A stretch of 64,000 nt of DNA, taken from positions 80,984 to 144,983 of the forward strand of contig JEMY01000013.1 of NCBI GenBank assembly GCA_000585075.1, given 5' to 3'. The translations under genes were made by a program, and so were the position numbers. This DNA comes from Candidatus Accumulibacter regalis (GTDB lineage Bacteria > Pseudomonadota > Gammaproteobacteria > Burkholderiales > Rhodocyclaceae). This document shows, in pieces, positions 53,698-63,857 of this stretch. Each line of letters starts with the position of its first letter. The stretch's first letter is position 1. Under the pieces are notes generated by a model. The model worked only from the letters and a program-made list of their open reading frames with translations, was not told where the DNA came from and searched no databases.

Positions 53698-54981
53698 ATG
53701 AATCTCGCATCACGGCTGCAATCCCGGAATCGGAGAGTCACTTCCCCGAAGCACGGAATCACACTCCCGAATCTGGGAATCACCCTCCCGACCCGGGGGA
53801 TCACCTACCCCATCGTGGTCGTTGCGCTTGCCAGCGCCCTGGCGCTGGCCGCCTGCAGTGACGGCGGCCCGCAGGGGCAGGCAGCCGGTGGAACTCCCGC
53901 AGCGACTCCGGTCGGCGTGATCGTGGCCAGCACCGAGGCGGTCAGGTTGACGACCGAACTCCCCGGACGCACGGCGGCGTACATGGTCGCCGAGGTGCGT
54001 CCGCAGGTAAGCGGCATCGTGCAGCGGCGGATGTTCACCGAAGGCAGCGAGGTCACGGAAGGGCAAACGCTCTACCAGATCGACCCGGCAAGCTATCGCG
54101 CCACCCTGGAAAGCGCCAGGGCAGGTCTCAGCCGCGCCGAAGCGAATCACTATGCTGTCCGGCTGAAAGCCCAGCGCTACGCCGACCTGGGGAAGAAAGG
54201 GATGATCAGCAAGCAGGCCGACGACGACACCACGGCGGCACTCAAGCAGGCCGAGGCGGACGTCGCCTCGGCACGCGCAGCACTCGAAAAAGCGCGCATC
54301 GACCTCGCCTATACCCGCGTGCCCTCCCCCATCGCCGGTCGCAGCGGACGCTCGAGCGTCACCGCCGGGGCCCTGGTGACTGCCAACCAGCCTGCCGCAC
54401 TGACGACCGTCCAGCAACTCGACCCGATCTATGTCGACCTGACCCAGTCGAGCGTCGAACTCTTGCGCCTCAAGCGCGATCTCGCCGATGGCACACTGCA
54501 GCACCTTGCGGAACAGGTGGTTCCGGTACGCCTGCTGCTCGAGGATGGTAGCGAATACGCGGCCAGCGGCCGGCTTGCCTTCTCCGGCATTTCGGTCGAC
54601 ACGGATACCGGCAGCGTGACCCTGCGCGCGGTCTTTCCGAATCCGCAGGGTGAACTGCTGCCGGGCATGTACGTCCGCGCGCGACTCGCACAAGGCGAGA
54701 TCGAAAAGGCCATCCTGGTGCCGCATGCCGCGGTGACTCACGATCGCCGCGGCAATGCCGTGGTAATGGTGGTGGGTACCGAGGACAAGGTCGAAGCGCG
54801 CCCGGTGACCACGACCCGTTCGATCGGCGACAAGTGGCTGGTAAGCGCAGGACTGGCCGCGGGCGACCGGATCATCGTCGACGGTTTACAGAAAATCAGG
54901 CCGGGCGCCCCGGTGACGGTGCTGGCGGCAGGCGGCGAGGCAACGGTGCCTGCGGCGGCGCCCGCAGCGGCCACGAAGTGA
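53698..54981 (+). CDS. RND efflux periplasmic adaptor (AcrA/MexA-like lipoprotein)
   Basis: 427 residues. After an unusual N-terminal extension with three GIT(L/Y)P units comes a hydrophobic signal and lipobox LALAAC. The lipoyl/barrel parts are complete: VRPQVSGIVQRRMFTEGSEVTEGQTLYQIDP, a coiled-coil hairpin (residues about 130-200), TRVPSPIAGRSGRSSVTAGALV and VPHAAVTHDRRGNAVVMVV. ATG 53698 has GAGG before it; the TTG at 53608 lies inside the operator and is unlikely. The pump gene follows after 11 bases. Confidence 0.9.
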   Translation: MNLASRLQSRNRRVTSPKHGITLPNLGITLPTRGITYPIVVVALASALALAACSDGGPQGQAAGGTPAATPVGVIVASTEAVRLTTELPGRTAAYMVAEVRPQVSGIVQRRMFTEGSEVTEGQTLYQIDPASYRATLESARAGLSRAEANHYAVRLKAQRYADLGKKGMISKQADDDTTAALKQAEADVASARAALEKARIDLAYTRVPSPIAGRSGRSSVTAGALVTANQPAALTTVQQLDPIYVDLTQSSVELLRLKRDLADGTLQHLAEQVVPVRLLLEDGSEYAASGRLAFSGISVDTDTGSVTLRAVFPNPQGELLPGMYVRARLAQGEIEKAILVPHAAVTHDRRGNAVVMVVGTEDKVEARPVTTTRSIGDKWLVSAGLAAGDRIIVDGLQKIRPGAPVTVLAAGGEATVPAAAPAAATK

Positions 54982-54992
54982 GGGCCTGAAGC

Positions 54993-57900
54993 GTGGTCAA
55001 TTTCTTCATCGACCGGCCGATCTTCGCCTGGGTCATCGCCATCGTCATCATGCTCGCGGGCGCACTGTCCATCCTGCAATTGCCGGTTTCACAGTATCCG
55101 TCGATCGCCCCACCCGCCGTCGTGATCAACACCAGCTATCCGGGCGCCTCGGCGAAGGCGGTTGAGGAATCCGTCACCCAGATCATCGAGCAGAAGCTGA
55201 CCGGTCTCGACGGCCTGCTCTACATCAACTCGTCGAGCGACTCCTTCGGTCGCGCCGCGATCACGCTGACCTTCGATGCCGCCACCGATCCGGATATTGC
55301 CCAGGTGCAGGTGCAGAACAAGCTGCAACTCGCCCTGCCGCTATTGCCGCAGGCGGTACAGCAACAGGGGGTGCAGGTCGCCAAGTCGGCGCGCAACTTC
55401 CTGATGGTGATCGGTTTCGTGTCGAAACAGGGCACGCTCGACAACGTCGACCTGGCGGACTTCATTGTCTCGTCGGTGCAGGATCCGCTGTCGCGCGTCA
55501 CCGGTGTCGGCGAGGTGCAGATTTTCGGATCGCAGTACGCCATGCGGGTCTGGATCGATCCCGCCAGGTTGAACAACTACCGGCTGACGCCGGCCGACAT
55601 CCGGACGGCGATCGAGGCCCAGAACACGCAGGTCTCGGCCGGCCAGCTCGGCGGTACGCCGTCGCTTCCCGGGCAGGGTTTTACCGCCTCGATCACCGCC
55701 CAGAGTCGCCTGCAGACCGTCGGGGAGTTCGAGAACATCCTGCTGCGCAGTTCCAGCCAGGGCGGCGAAGTACGACTCGGGGATGTGGCGCGGATCGAAA
55801 TCGGCGCCCAGGACTACAGCACCGTTGCGCGCTATAACGGCCAGCCGGCGGCGGGTATCGGCGTCAAGTTGGCCGCCGGCGCCAATGCCCTGAAGACCGC
55901 CACCGCGGTGCGTGCCGCGCTCGCAGAAATGAAGCGCTATTTCCCGGCCGGCGTCGACGTGGTCATCCCTTACGACACCACGCCTTTCGTGAAGATCTCC
56001 ATCGAGGAAGTGGTCAAGACCCTGCTCGAAGCCATCGTCCTGGTGTTCCTGGTGATGTTCCTGTTCCTGCAGAACTTTCGCGCCACCCTGATCCCAACCA
56101 TCGCCGTACCGGTGGTGCTGCTCGGCACCTTCGGGGTGATGGCGGCCTTCGGTTTTTCGATCAACACCCTGACCATGTTCGGCACCGTGCTGGCCATCGG
56201 CCTGCTGGTGGACGACGCCATCGTGGTGGTCGAGAACGTCGAGCGGGTAATGAGCGAGGAAGGCCTGTCGGCGCGCGATGCGACCCGCAAGTCGATGGGC
56301 CAGATCACCGGCGCGCTGGTCGGCATCGGTCTGGTGTTGTCGGCGGTATTCGTTCCGATGGCCTTTTTCGGCGGCTCGACCGGCGTCATCTACCGCCAGT
56401 TCTCGATCACCATCGTCGCCGCGATGGCCCTGTCGGTGCTCATCGCCCTGGTGTTCACCCCGGCGCTGTGCGTCACCATGCTGAAACCGGTGGCCAAGGG
56501 CCAGGGTCACGGAGAGGGCGGCTGGTTCAGCGGCTTCTTCGCCTGGTTCAACGGCATGTTCGAACGTAACACGGGGCGTTACGAAGCAGCGGTCGGACGC
56601 ATCCTTCGGGGCAGCGGGCGCTACCTGGTGATCTACGCGCTGATCGTGGTGGCGCTCGGCTTCCTCTTCGTGCGCATGCCGACCTCCTTCCTGCCGGAAG
56701 AGGATCAGGGCGTGATGTTCACCCAGGTGATGCTTCCTGCAGGCGCCACCCAGGAGCGCACCATCGAGGTCCTCAAGAAAGTCGAGCGTCACTTCCTCGA
56801 CGACGAAAAGGACACGGCGGCTTCGATCTTCACCGTCGCCGGCTTCAGCTTCGGCGGCCGCGGCCAGAACATGGGCATCGGCTTCATCAATATGCGCGAC
56901 TGGAGCGAGCGGCAGGGACCGGGCATGAGCGTCAAGGCGATCGCCGGACGCGCGATGGCCGCATTCTCGAAGATTCGCGAAGCGATGGTCTTCGCCTTCG
57001 TTCCACCGGCGGTGATCGAGTTGGGTACCTCGAACGGTTTCAGCGTCCAGCTACAGGACCGCAGCGGCCTCGGCCACGATGCCCTGGTGGCCGCACGCAA
57101 CCAGTTCCTGGGCATGGCAAGAGAGGACAAGCGGCTGGTCGGCGTGCGCCCGAATGGTCAGGAGGACATGCCCGAGTACCAGCTCGAAATCGATCATGCC
57201 AAGGCCGGCGCCCTCGGGGTGAGCGTGGCGAACATCAACGACACGCTGTCCACGGCCTGGGGTGGCAGTTACGTCAACGACTTCATGGACCGTGGGCGAA
57301 TCAAGAAGGTCTATCTTCAGGCCGAGGCCGCTGCCCGCATGACGCCCGATGACCTCCAGAAATGGTACGTGCGCAACGCAAGAGGCGAAATGGTGCCCTT
57401 CTCGGCCTTCACCACGGCAAAATGGGGCTTTGGCTCGCCGCTTCTCGAGCGCTTCAACGGTCAGCCGTCGATCGAACTGCTCGGCCAGGCAGCGCCCGGC
57501 CTCTCGTCGGGTGACGCGATGAACGCCGTTCAGGAGATCATCGCCAAGCTGCCGCCCGGCATTGGCTATGAATGGTCGGGCACCTCCTACGAGGAACGCC
57601 GCTCGGGGGCACAGGCGCCAGCGCTGTACGCCTTGTCGCTGCTGGTCGTGTTCCTCTGCCTGGCAGCCCTTTACGAGAGCTGGTCGGTACCGTTTGCGGT
57701 GATGCTGGTGGTGCCGCTGGGCGTGATCGGTGCGCTGCTGGCCGCAAGCGGTCGCGGCCTGTCCAACGACGTGTACTTCCAGGTCGGCCTGCTGGCGACC
57801 ATCGGCCTGTCGTCGAAGAACGCGATTCTGATTGTCGAGTTCGCCAAGGCCCAGGTCGACGCCGGTCACGATCTGGTCAGCGCCACGCTGAGCGCGGTAC

Positions 57901-58154
57901 GCATGCGACTGCGCCCGATCCTGATGACCTCGCTGGCCTTCGGACTCGGGGTCTTGCCGCTGGCCATCAGCACCGGCGCCGGCTCCGGCAGTCAGAACGC
58001 GATCGGCACCGGCGTACTCGGCGGAACGATCTCGGCCACCGCCCTCGGCCTCTTCTTCGTCCCGATGTTCTATGTGCTCATCAAACGACTGTTCAAGGAC
58101 AAGACGGCAGCCCCGGAGGTTGTGGTCGCGGCGTCCACGGAGGTCAAGAAATAA
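54993..58154 (+). CDS. RND multidrug efflux transporter (AcrB/MexB-like)
   Basis: 1053-residue proton antiporter, normal HAE1 length. TM4 carries the Asp pair in [18 protein letters not shown] and TM10 the Lys in [15 protein letters not shown], the proton-relay residues. N-terminal [20 protein letters not shown] is typical. GTG start. No outer-membrane channel gene follows, so a TolC-like protein must be encoded elsewhere. Confidence 0.95.
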   Translation: MVNFFIDRPIFAWVIAIVIMLAGALSILQLPVSQYPSIAPPAVVINTSYPGASAKAVEESVTQIIEQKLTGLDGLLYINSSSDSFGRAAITLTFDAATDPDIAQVQVQNKLQLALPLLPQAVQQQGVQVAKSARNFLMVIGFVSKQGTLDNVDLADFIVSSVQDPLSRVTGVGEVQIFGSQYAMRVWIDPARLNNYRLTPADIRTAIEAQNTQVSAGQLGGTPSLPGQGFTASITAQSRLQTVGEFENILLRSSSQGGEVRLGDVARIEIGAQDYSTVARYNGQPAAGIGVKLAAGANALKTATAVRAALAEMKRYFPAGVDVVIPYDTTPFVKISIEEVVKTLLEAIVLVFLVMFLFLQNFRATLIPTIAVPVVLLGTFGVMAAFGFSINTLTMFGTVLAIGLLVDDAIVVVENVERVMSEEGLSARDATRKSMGQITGALVGIGLVLSAVFVPMAFFGGSTGVIYRQFSITIVAAMALSVLIALVFTPALCVTMLKPVAKGQGHGEGGWFSGFFAWFNGMFERNTGRYEAAVGRILRGSGRYLVIYALIVVALGFLFVRMPTSFLPEEDQGVMFTQVMLPAGATQERTIEVLKKVERHFLDDEKDTAASIFTVAGFSFGGRGQNMGIGFINMRDWSERQGPGMSVKAIAGRAMAAFSKIREAMVFAFVPPAVIELGTSNGFSVQLQDRSGLGHDALVAARNQFLGMAREDKRLVGVRPNGQEDMPEYQLEIDHAKAGALGVSVANINDTLSTAWGGSYVNDFMDRGRIKKVYLQAEAAARMTPDDLQKWYVRNARGEMVPFSAFTTAKWGFGSPLLERFNGQPSIELLGQAAPGLSSGDAMNAVQEIIAKLPPGIGYEWSGTSYEERRSGAQAPALYALSLLVVFLCLAALYESWSVPFAVMLVVPLGVIGALLAASGRGLSNDVYFQVGLLATIGLSSKNAILIVEFAKAQVDAGHDLVSATLSAVRMRLRPILMTSLAFGLGVLPLAISTGAGSGSQNAIGTGVLGGTISATALGLFFVPMFYVLIKRLFKDKTAAPEVVVAASTEVKK

Positions 58155-58358
58155 GGGGGCGCTTCAGAAAACGGAGCGCAGAGCACGCCAAGCCTTTGGC
58201 TCTCTGTTGGCGAAAACGGCCAGCGCGCCAACATGGCTGCCGATGCAACGCAGCAGCGACTGGCGGTCGCTTGGCGACCTAAAGGCGACACAGGGCTTCC
58301 GCGAAGTGGACGGTCGTTCACCTGGCTGGAATTCATGAGCTCCACACGGCGTGCAACG
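58155..58358. other. Intergenic region, no gene seen
   Basis: 204 bases between the convergent RND and dioxygenase genes; no convincing terminator hairpin. Confidence 0.35.
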
Positions 58359-59183
58359 CTACACGATCGACTTGTCACCATGGCCTTCACGGCCGGCACT
58401 TCCGAAGACAAAGCTGTCCATCGCCAGCACCCCGTGCGTGATTCCGCCTTCGATCACCGTCGCCGGTAACGACGCGGCAGCCGCGCCGGCTGCCACCAGC
58501 AGTGGCCAGAAATGTTCGGCGGTCGGGTGCGCGCGTTGGGCATGCGGGGCCAAGGCGAGGGTCTGGCGCAGCCGAGTAGTGTCGCCGCTGACGACCGCGT
58601 CGCGAACCCAGGCGGCGAACTCGACCGCATAGGCCTCGTGGTGGCCGTGGGCGCCGTAACCACCGCGGAACTCGTAGAGGTTGTGCGTCAGGCTGCCCGA
58701 ACCGACGATCAACACGCCGTCGTCGGCGAGCGGCGCGAGCGCCTGCCCGAAGCCCCAGGCCGATTCCGCGTCCAGCCGTGACGGCAGCGAGACCTGGAAG
58801 ACAGGCACGTCAGCCTCGGGGTAGAGATACAACATCGGCACCCAGGCGCCGTGGTCAAGCCCGCGGCGCTCGTCCGGCCGCGGCGACCAGCCGGCTTCCT
58901 GCAGCCGCTCGAGCGCGCGACGCGCCAGCTGCGGGTGGCCGTGCACCGGGTAGTCGATCTCGTACAGCGCCGGGTCGAAGCCACCGAAGTCGTGGATCGT
59001 CCCGGGCCGTTCGACCATCCCAACCTGCGGACGGGGCGTCATCCAGTGCGGCGACACGATCAGCACCGCGCGGGGCGTGGGCAGTTCGCGGCCCAGGGCC
59101 GCCAATCGCGGCCCGGCCAAGCCGGGCTCGATGGCGAAGCTGGGTGCGCCGTGCGAGACGAACACGCTGGGTAGGCGGTTCAT
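58359..59183 (-). CDS. DODA-type extradiol ring-cleavage dioxygenase
   Basis: 274 residues of the LigB/YgiD superfamily. Metal-binding His occur in VSHGAPSF, SPHW and DHGAWVPM; GSGSLTHNL and the C-terminal GGITHGVLAMDSF are conserved. YgiD relatives open the ring of DOPA-like catechols. The start at 59183 gives MNRLPSVFVSHGAP. 40 bases downstream of doxX, on the same strand. Confidence 0.88.
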   Translation of the reverse strand: MNRLPSVFVSHGAPSFAIEPGLAGPRLAALGRELPTPRAVLIVSPHWMTPRPQVGMVERPGTIHDFGGFDPALYEIDYPVHGHPQLARRALERLQEAGWSPRPDERRGLDHGAWVPMLYLYPEADVPVFQVSLPSRLDAESAWGFGQALAPLADDGVLIVGSGSLTHNLYEFRGGYGAHGHHEAYAVEFAAWVRDAVVSGDTTRLRQTLALAPHAQRAHPTAEHFWPLLVAAGAAAASLPATVIEGGITHGVLAMDSFVFGSAGREGHGDKSIV

Positions 59184-59223
59184 GGCGTCGGTTCTGGTCG
59201 GGCCAATGTTCGGGCGGCGCAGT

Positions 59224-59685
59224 TCAGCGCGCGCCGCGCGCGGCCAGCACGGCATCGACCGACAGTCGACCCGCGCCGCTGATCAACAGCGATACCGATG
59301 CGGCCAGCAGTGCCAGGGCGAATTCGTAGCCGTTGTTGGCCATGAACAGTCCCTTGTCGATATGCACGCTGAAGATCGCCACCAGCATGGCGAACGCCAG
59401 TGCCGCTGCGGCAGGACGGACGAGCAGTCCGACGATCAGCGCCAGACCGCCGAAGAACTCGGCACCGCCCGCCAGCAAGGCCATCAGGTATCCCGGCGTC
59501 AGGCCGAGCGAGGCCATGAACTGGCCGGTGCCTTCGAGGCCGTAGCCGCCAAAGGCGCCGAACAGCTTTTGAGCGCCGTGGGCGGCGAAGATGATACCCA
59601 CGGGAACGCGCAGGGCCAGCGCGCCCCAGCCGGCGTGGGTGCCGAGGACGCGTTGCAGGGGGGAAGTGGTGTTGGCTGTGGTCAT
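59224..59685 (-). CDS. DoxX-family membrane protein
   Basis: 153 residues with four predicted membrane helices; RVPVGIIFAAHGAQKLFGAFGGYGLEGT is the DoxX signature, with AGGAEFFGGLALIVGLLVRP next. Often co-occurs with dioxygenases and redox stress genes. CGGAG before the start at 59685. Divergent from a LysR gene, so probably regulated by it together with the dioxygenase. Confidence 0.88.
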   Translation of the reverse strand: MTTANTTSPLQRVLGTHAGWGALALRVPVGIIFAAHGAQKLFGAFGGYGLEGTGQFMASLGLTPGYLMALLAGGAEFFGGLALIVGLLVRPAAAALAFAMLVAIFSVHIDKGLFMANNGYEFALALLAASVSLLISGAGRLSVDAVLAARGAR

Positions 59686-59791
59686 GGTGTACTCCGGACA
59701 TGGGTTGTGAATCGATGAGCGCATTGTAGAAGTTGCGCCTGGATGGATAAACATGCTTGAATGCGATTAACTGTTCCGTATATTGAGACAA

Positions 59792-60691
59792 ATGGACCGA
59801 TTCGAAGCCATGCGGGTTTTCGTTGCGGTAATCGACGCCGGCAGCTTTGTCGGCGCGGCCGACGCGCTGGCGATGTCCAAGGCGGCGGTGTCGCGCCATG
59901 TGGCGGATCTGGAGTCGCGACTGGGAGTGCGCTTGATGCACCGCACGACCCGCAAGTTGTCGCTGACCGCGGAGGGCGAGGTCTTCCACGCGCGTTGCGC
60001 GGAACTGCTCGCCGGCGTCGAAGAGGCGGAAGCCGAGATCACCTCGGTCAGCGGCGAGGCCACGGGAATCCTGCGCATCAACGTCCCCTTCACCTTCGGC
60101 CGCTTGCACCTCGCGCCGCTGTGGGTCGAGTTCATGGCCCTGCACCCGAAAGTGACGCTGGACGTGACGCTGGCCGACCGCGTGGTGGACCTGGTCGAGG
60201 AAGGTTTCGACATGGCGGTGCGCATCGCGCGCCTGCCCAACTCGACGCTGATCAGCCGCCAGCTCACCTCGACGCGCCTGGTGTTATGCGCATCACCCAC
60301 CTACCTGCACCATCACGGCACGCCAGCACATCCGTCAGAACTGGTGCAGCACGAGGTGTTGGCGTACAGCCTCTTCTCGATGGGCGACAACTGGCCGTTC
60401 ACCGGGCCAGAAGGAACGCTGTCGGTGAAGGTGTCGCCGCGCCTGCGCACCAACAATGGCGACACCTGCCGGGTGGCGGCGCTGCGCCACCAGGGCATCG
60501 TGCTGCAGCCGTCTTTCCTCGTCGGCCAGGATCTGATCGCCGGAACCCTGGTCGAACTCTTGCCGGCCTACCGTTCGCTCGAACTCGGCGTGTACGCGGT
60601 GTTCCCCTCGCGCAAGTTCGTCGCACCCAAGGTCCGCCTGCTGATCGACTTTCTTGCCGACGCTTTCCGGATGCAGGCCTGGCCGGCATAG
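59792..60691 (+). CDS. LysR-family regulator
   Basis: 299 residues. HTH: SFVGAADALAMSKAAVSRHVADLESRLGVRL; then an effector domain (ILRINVPFTFGRLHLAPLW ... LLIDFLADAF). Of the subgroup near AaeR/DsdC-like aromatic and quinone-linked regulators. Divergent from doxX-dioxygenase, which it likely controls. ATG 59792 preferred over TTG 59783. Confidence 0.9.
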   Translation: MDRFEAMRVFVAVIDAGSFVGAADALAMSKAAVSRHVADLESRLGVRLMHRTTRKLSLTAEGEVFHARCAELLAGVEEAEAEITSVSGEATGILRINVPFTFGRLHLAPLWVEFMALHPKVTLDVTLADRVVDLVEEGFDMAVRIARLPNSTLISRQLTSTRLVLCASPTYLHHHGTPAHPSELVQHEVLAYSLFSMGDNWPFTGPEGTLSVKVSPRLRTNNGDTCRVAALRHQGIVLQPSFLVGQDLIAGTLVELLPAYRSLELGVYAVFPSRKFVAPKVRLLIDFLADAFRMQAWPA

Positions 60692-61300
60692 TGCCGGCGA
60701 GAATTCGTGTGCGTGGGACGGCGATGGCGCAGATCCAGGGGAGCTAACCGCCCGGATTTCTCTCGGTCGACCGGGTCCTGATCGGCAACGGTGAGCTTCG
60801 GCGAATGTGCAGCACCCGACGGAGGATAACGAAGCCGACGTGACGAAGTCCGCGGCTACGATCATTCGGAAGCTTACTCAGGGGCTGTAACGCCTACGAG
60901 CACGAGGCGTTGCGGTGCGACGAGCAGCCCCGAAAAAGCCCGATTTGCCGCCTGCACCCCGCCGCTTCTGGTGTCCGGTAAGCGTTCGCGCGTCGGCAAA
61001 GGACGTCGCCCACGCTTCCCGACCAAACCGACGCGCCGTCTCAGTGCTTGCCGGCAACGCCTAATTCTTGGTCGGCGAAGAGTTTCGCTTGGCGGAGGCC
61101 GGTCGAGGGTAGATTTCCACAGCTTGTCCACCGCTTCCGCACAGCGCTACGCACAGGTTCTGGGGACAGAAGCCAAGAGTCCCGATTTTGCGCAAAAAAC
61201 TGCAGCAGACGTCCGCTGCCTGGCTGAGTCCGCTTCGGACCGGGTCGACCCTGGCACTGAAGCATCTCGGAGATGTGCATCCGCGCCCTCCCGAAACACG
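60692..61300. other. Intergenic region with a nested inverted repeat
   Basis: 609 bases without a recognisable gene. Contains the stem-loop at 60881-60931 described separately. Confidence 0.4.
60881..60931. repeat. Nested inverted repeat
   Basis: Outer arms GGGGCTG (60881-60887) and CAGCCCC (60925-60931) enclose inner arms AACGCCT (60889-60895) and AGGCGTT (60905-60911) with a 9-base loop; GAAAAA follows. May be a terminator-like or small RNA structure after lysR. Confidence 0.45.
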
Positions 61301-62182
61301 CTACTCGATTGCCTTGATCCCGCGGCACTTCGGAAAAGCCGTGCATCCCCAGAACGCACCTCCCGCGTTCGGTCCCTGCCTCGCAATGCGCTTCAGCATC
61401 CTGCCGCCACACCGGGGACAGCTTGGCTCTGCTGCTGACGTGGCGGTCGCTGCGGATGTCTGCACGCTGGCCGGTACTCGTTCGGTCGACACCGTCATCT
61501 CAGGTCGGGCAGCTCGGACTCGTTCGATCATCGCTTTGAGCGCCGGCCCGTCGATGAGCTCGATGTTCTTCCCTGCCACGAACGAGCGTGCATCTGCACT
61601 GAAGGTGCCCGAAGTGACAACGAATCCTCCGGTCGCGCCCTGCGATGCCATCACACCGAACAATTCACGTACGACCGTGACCGAAACCTTGTAGGCACGC
61701 CACTGCTTGCACTGCACGAGAAAGACCTCGCTGCCTTTCCTCAATTCCAGATCGATGCCGCCATCGGGACCACCGCCGCCGGCTTCGGTCACTGAGAAAC
61801 CACGCATCCGGAAGGCCTCGCCTACGAGCAACTCGAAATCGCTCCAATTCAAGGCGCGCAGGTTCTCGCCGGACTTGTCGCCGGCGACATTGCGAACGAG
61901 GCCTTCACGTTTGCGCCGCCGCAAAAAGGATGCGGCAGCTCCGGCCAACAACAACGGCGGCACGATGAATTGGCCGTAGAACGCCAGCGTCCTGGTCATC
62001 TGCCCGACGACCATCTCACCAATCTGCCCAGGCGGCACATTGGTCGGCACGTCCGCAGACGCATACCTGTGCAGGATCACGTAGGCAATCAGGGCCAAGA
62101 TGGTCCCGACCCACCACGGGAGCATCGCAGCAATTCCGAAGATGTCTTCAAAGGCGCTGCTATTCCTTCTTCTTGCCATCAC
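61301..62182 (-). CDS. Membrane-anchored Mrr-type restriction endonuclease with topoisomerase-like zinc ribbon
   Basis: 293 residues. Two N-terminal membrane helices (about residues 20-40 and 70-90), then a basic linker (RRRKRE). The Mrr-like nuclease core follows: LNWSDFELLVGEAFRMRGF, GPDGGIDLEL and VFLVQCKQW, giving the D-(Q)xK catalytic pattern. The C-terminal CPRCGGRMLKRI...GCTAFPKC is a topoisomerase-type four-Cys zinc finger. Family members cut modified or foreign DNA, but their targets are mostly unknown. Confidence 0.85.
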   Translation of the reverse strand: MMARRRNSSAFEDIFGIAAMLPWWVGTILALIAYVILHRYASADVPTNVPPGQIGEMVVGQMTRTLAFYGQFIVPPLLLAGAAASFLRRRKREGLVRNVAGDKSGENLRALNWSDFELLVGEAFRMRGFSVTEAGGGGPDGGIDLELRKGSEVFLVQCKQWRAYKVSVTVVRELFGVMASQGATGGFVVTSGTFSADARSFVAGKNIELIDGPALKAMIERVRAARPEMTVSTERVPASVQTSAATATSAAEPSCPRCGGRMLKRIARQGPNAGGAFWGCTAFPKCRGIKAIE

Positions 62183-62225
62183 TGATTCCTGTCAGGATTT
62201 CTACCCGGTCAACGCCACGTACGGG

Positions 62226-62783
62226 CTACCTTCGCATCGTTGCTCGGATGTCAAACGATGCCGCGATTTTTCCTACACCCATTGAAAAACCAGAGAGGCT
62301 GAGCTGGGCATACTTCTTGACAGAAGAAACCGCCAACCTCCCCGACATACGGCGATTGAAACCGTTGTAAGTACATCCAGAAAATGTCACGTCGAGGTTT
62401 GCAATGGCTGCCGTCACCCCCGGCGTAGCGAGTCCCTTCAACTGGCAGCCGTTTTCCGGGCTCGACCCCATCACCTTGCCCTGCGGATCAATTTCGATGG
62501 TCATCTGAACGACGGCATGTGCCTCCGGAGAAACGACGCCAGAGACAGTCGCCTGATACTGTGTTTGGCCTCGCCAACCGCCCGTGGTTGTCGTGTAGGC
62601 CGACTTGGCAGCGTCTCCAAAGGCGTTGCTCGGTTTGCCTTGGGGCTGCCTGTCGCTTTGGCCCTCTTCAGACTTGCAAGGGCGGTCAGTGAGTAGCGTC
62701 CGCCCGTCCTCCACACATCGATATTGGGCGTGCGCGGTTGTGGCAAACACCACGAGGGCGATAATTGCAGGCAGTTTGCTCAT
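62226..62783 (-). CDS. Small exported protein with DUF4124-like N-terminus
   Basis: 185 residues, signal peptide (cleavage after AHA), then YRCVEDGRTLLTDRPC, a pattern of DUF4124-type periplasmic proteins. The rest (VVSPEAHAVVQMTIEIDPQGKVMG ... MSGRLAVSSVKKYAQL) is beta-rich and unrecognised. 43 bases downstream of the nuclease gene's start region, on the same strand upstream of it. Confidence 0.65.
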   Translation of the reverse strand: MSKLPAIIALVVFATTAHAQYRCVEDGRTLLTDRPCKSEEGQSDRQPQGKPSNAFGDAAKSAYTTTTGGWRGQTQYQATVSGVVSPEAHAVVQMTIEIDPQGKVMGSSPENGCQLKGLATPGVTAAIANLDVTFSGCTYNGFNRRMSGRLAVSSVKKYAQLSLSGFSMGVGKIAASFDIRATMRR

Positions 62784-63328
62784 TTCATGCTCTGGGCAAG
62801 CCAGAAGTGTTGAATAACTCCCCGGTATTCTACCCAGCCGTGGCTAGAATTTTGGCCTGTCGAAGCAGATTCCGCCTCCTACCCCGGAAATCAATCGCCC
62901 CAGAGCTGCCGCAGCTCTGATTCCCATCGTTGAGTCCGGCTTGTTGGCCTCAAAGCTCTCCATCGAAAGGGCATCGCTGATGGATGGCGTTGTTCCGTGT
63001 TGATTCGCGCCGCTATAAGGCCATTTCGGTGGCGGCGCACTGAGGCCACGTAGAAAAGCAGCGCGCGGCAGTCGGCCGACTGCCAACGCCCTGCGAGCGC
63101 AGCAGACGTCCGAGTTCGATCATCGTCGCTGCCCAGTACAAGCCCACGCAGCGAGGAGCAGTGCCGGCTGGCCAGGAGAGCTCTTGTCGGTGAAGAATTG
63201 TCTGCACGCCCGCCGTGTAGACGACCTGCACGACCAGGGATTCCAAGCAGCCGGCGCTGGCTATTGCTCTTGCCTGCGCCAGCGACGACAATGGATCGCA
63301 CCCCACCCAAGCGCAAGGAAAGCCGAGC
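62784..63328. other. Intergenic region, no gene recognised
   Basis: 545 bases. Open frames on the minus strand are continuations antisense to the DUF1840 gene. Contains the promoter of the exported protein and of DUF1840, not identified. Confidence 0.35.
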
Positions 63329-63688
63329 ATGCTGGTCAAATTCAACTCGAGCACCTCCGGGCAGATCATGATGCTCTCGCCCGTCGCCCGCCAACTCCTC
63401 GAAATCCTTCAAAAGGACTGTACCGCGCGCGGCGTGATTACCACCGAGCAGTTGCCCGAAGCCATCGCACGCCTGCGACGGGCTGTTGCCGATGGCCGTG
63501 CGAGTCCCGCCGAAGCGGTCGCTGCCCAGACCACCAGTCCCGCCAGGAGTGACGACAGCAACGACGATCAAAAAGTCGATGGCCCGCCGATCGGATTGGC
63601 TCAGCGTGCCTTCCCGCTGATCGAGCTCCTGGAGTGGACGCGCAAGGAGGACGGATTCGTTCTCTGGGAAGCAGCCAAGGACTTCTAG
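63329..63688 (+). CDS. DUF1840-family protein
   Basis: 119 residues. MLVKFNSSTSGQIMML, then ILQKDCTARGVITTEQLPEAIARL and the C-terminal LAQRAFPLIELLEWTRKEDGFVLWEAA match the betaproteobacterial DUF1840 pattern. Function unknown; cytosolic, no membrane segments. Start at ATG 63329. Confidence 0.8.
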   Translation: MLVKFNSSTSGQIMMLSPVARQLLEILQKDCTARGVITTEQLPEAIARLRRAVADGRASPAEAVAAQTTSPARSDDSNDDQKVDGPPIGLAQRAFPLIELLEWTRKEDGFVLWEAAKDF

Positions 63689-63857
63689 CTGCGCACGGCT
63701 TGATCACGCCCTGGGCTGTCGCCGCCCAGCAAGATCGACTGCCCCCGATCCCAATATCAAAGCACGATGGGCCCAACGGCCGCCGTCGGCCCCCTGTGCC
63801 AATATGACCTGAGACACCTACCCCTGACAAATTAGAGTAGAAAGGTAGGTTCCCATC

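Noticed and set aside
55341..56792. 483-codon minus-strand frame
   Set aside because: Antisense to the RND pump gene.
62891..63571. 226-codon minus-strand frame
   Set aside because: Largely antisense to the DUF1840 gene and without motifs.
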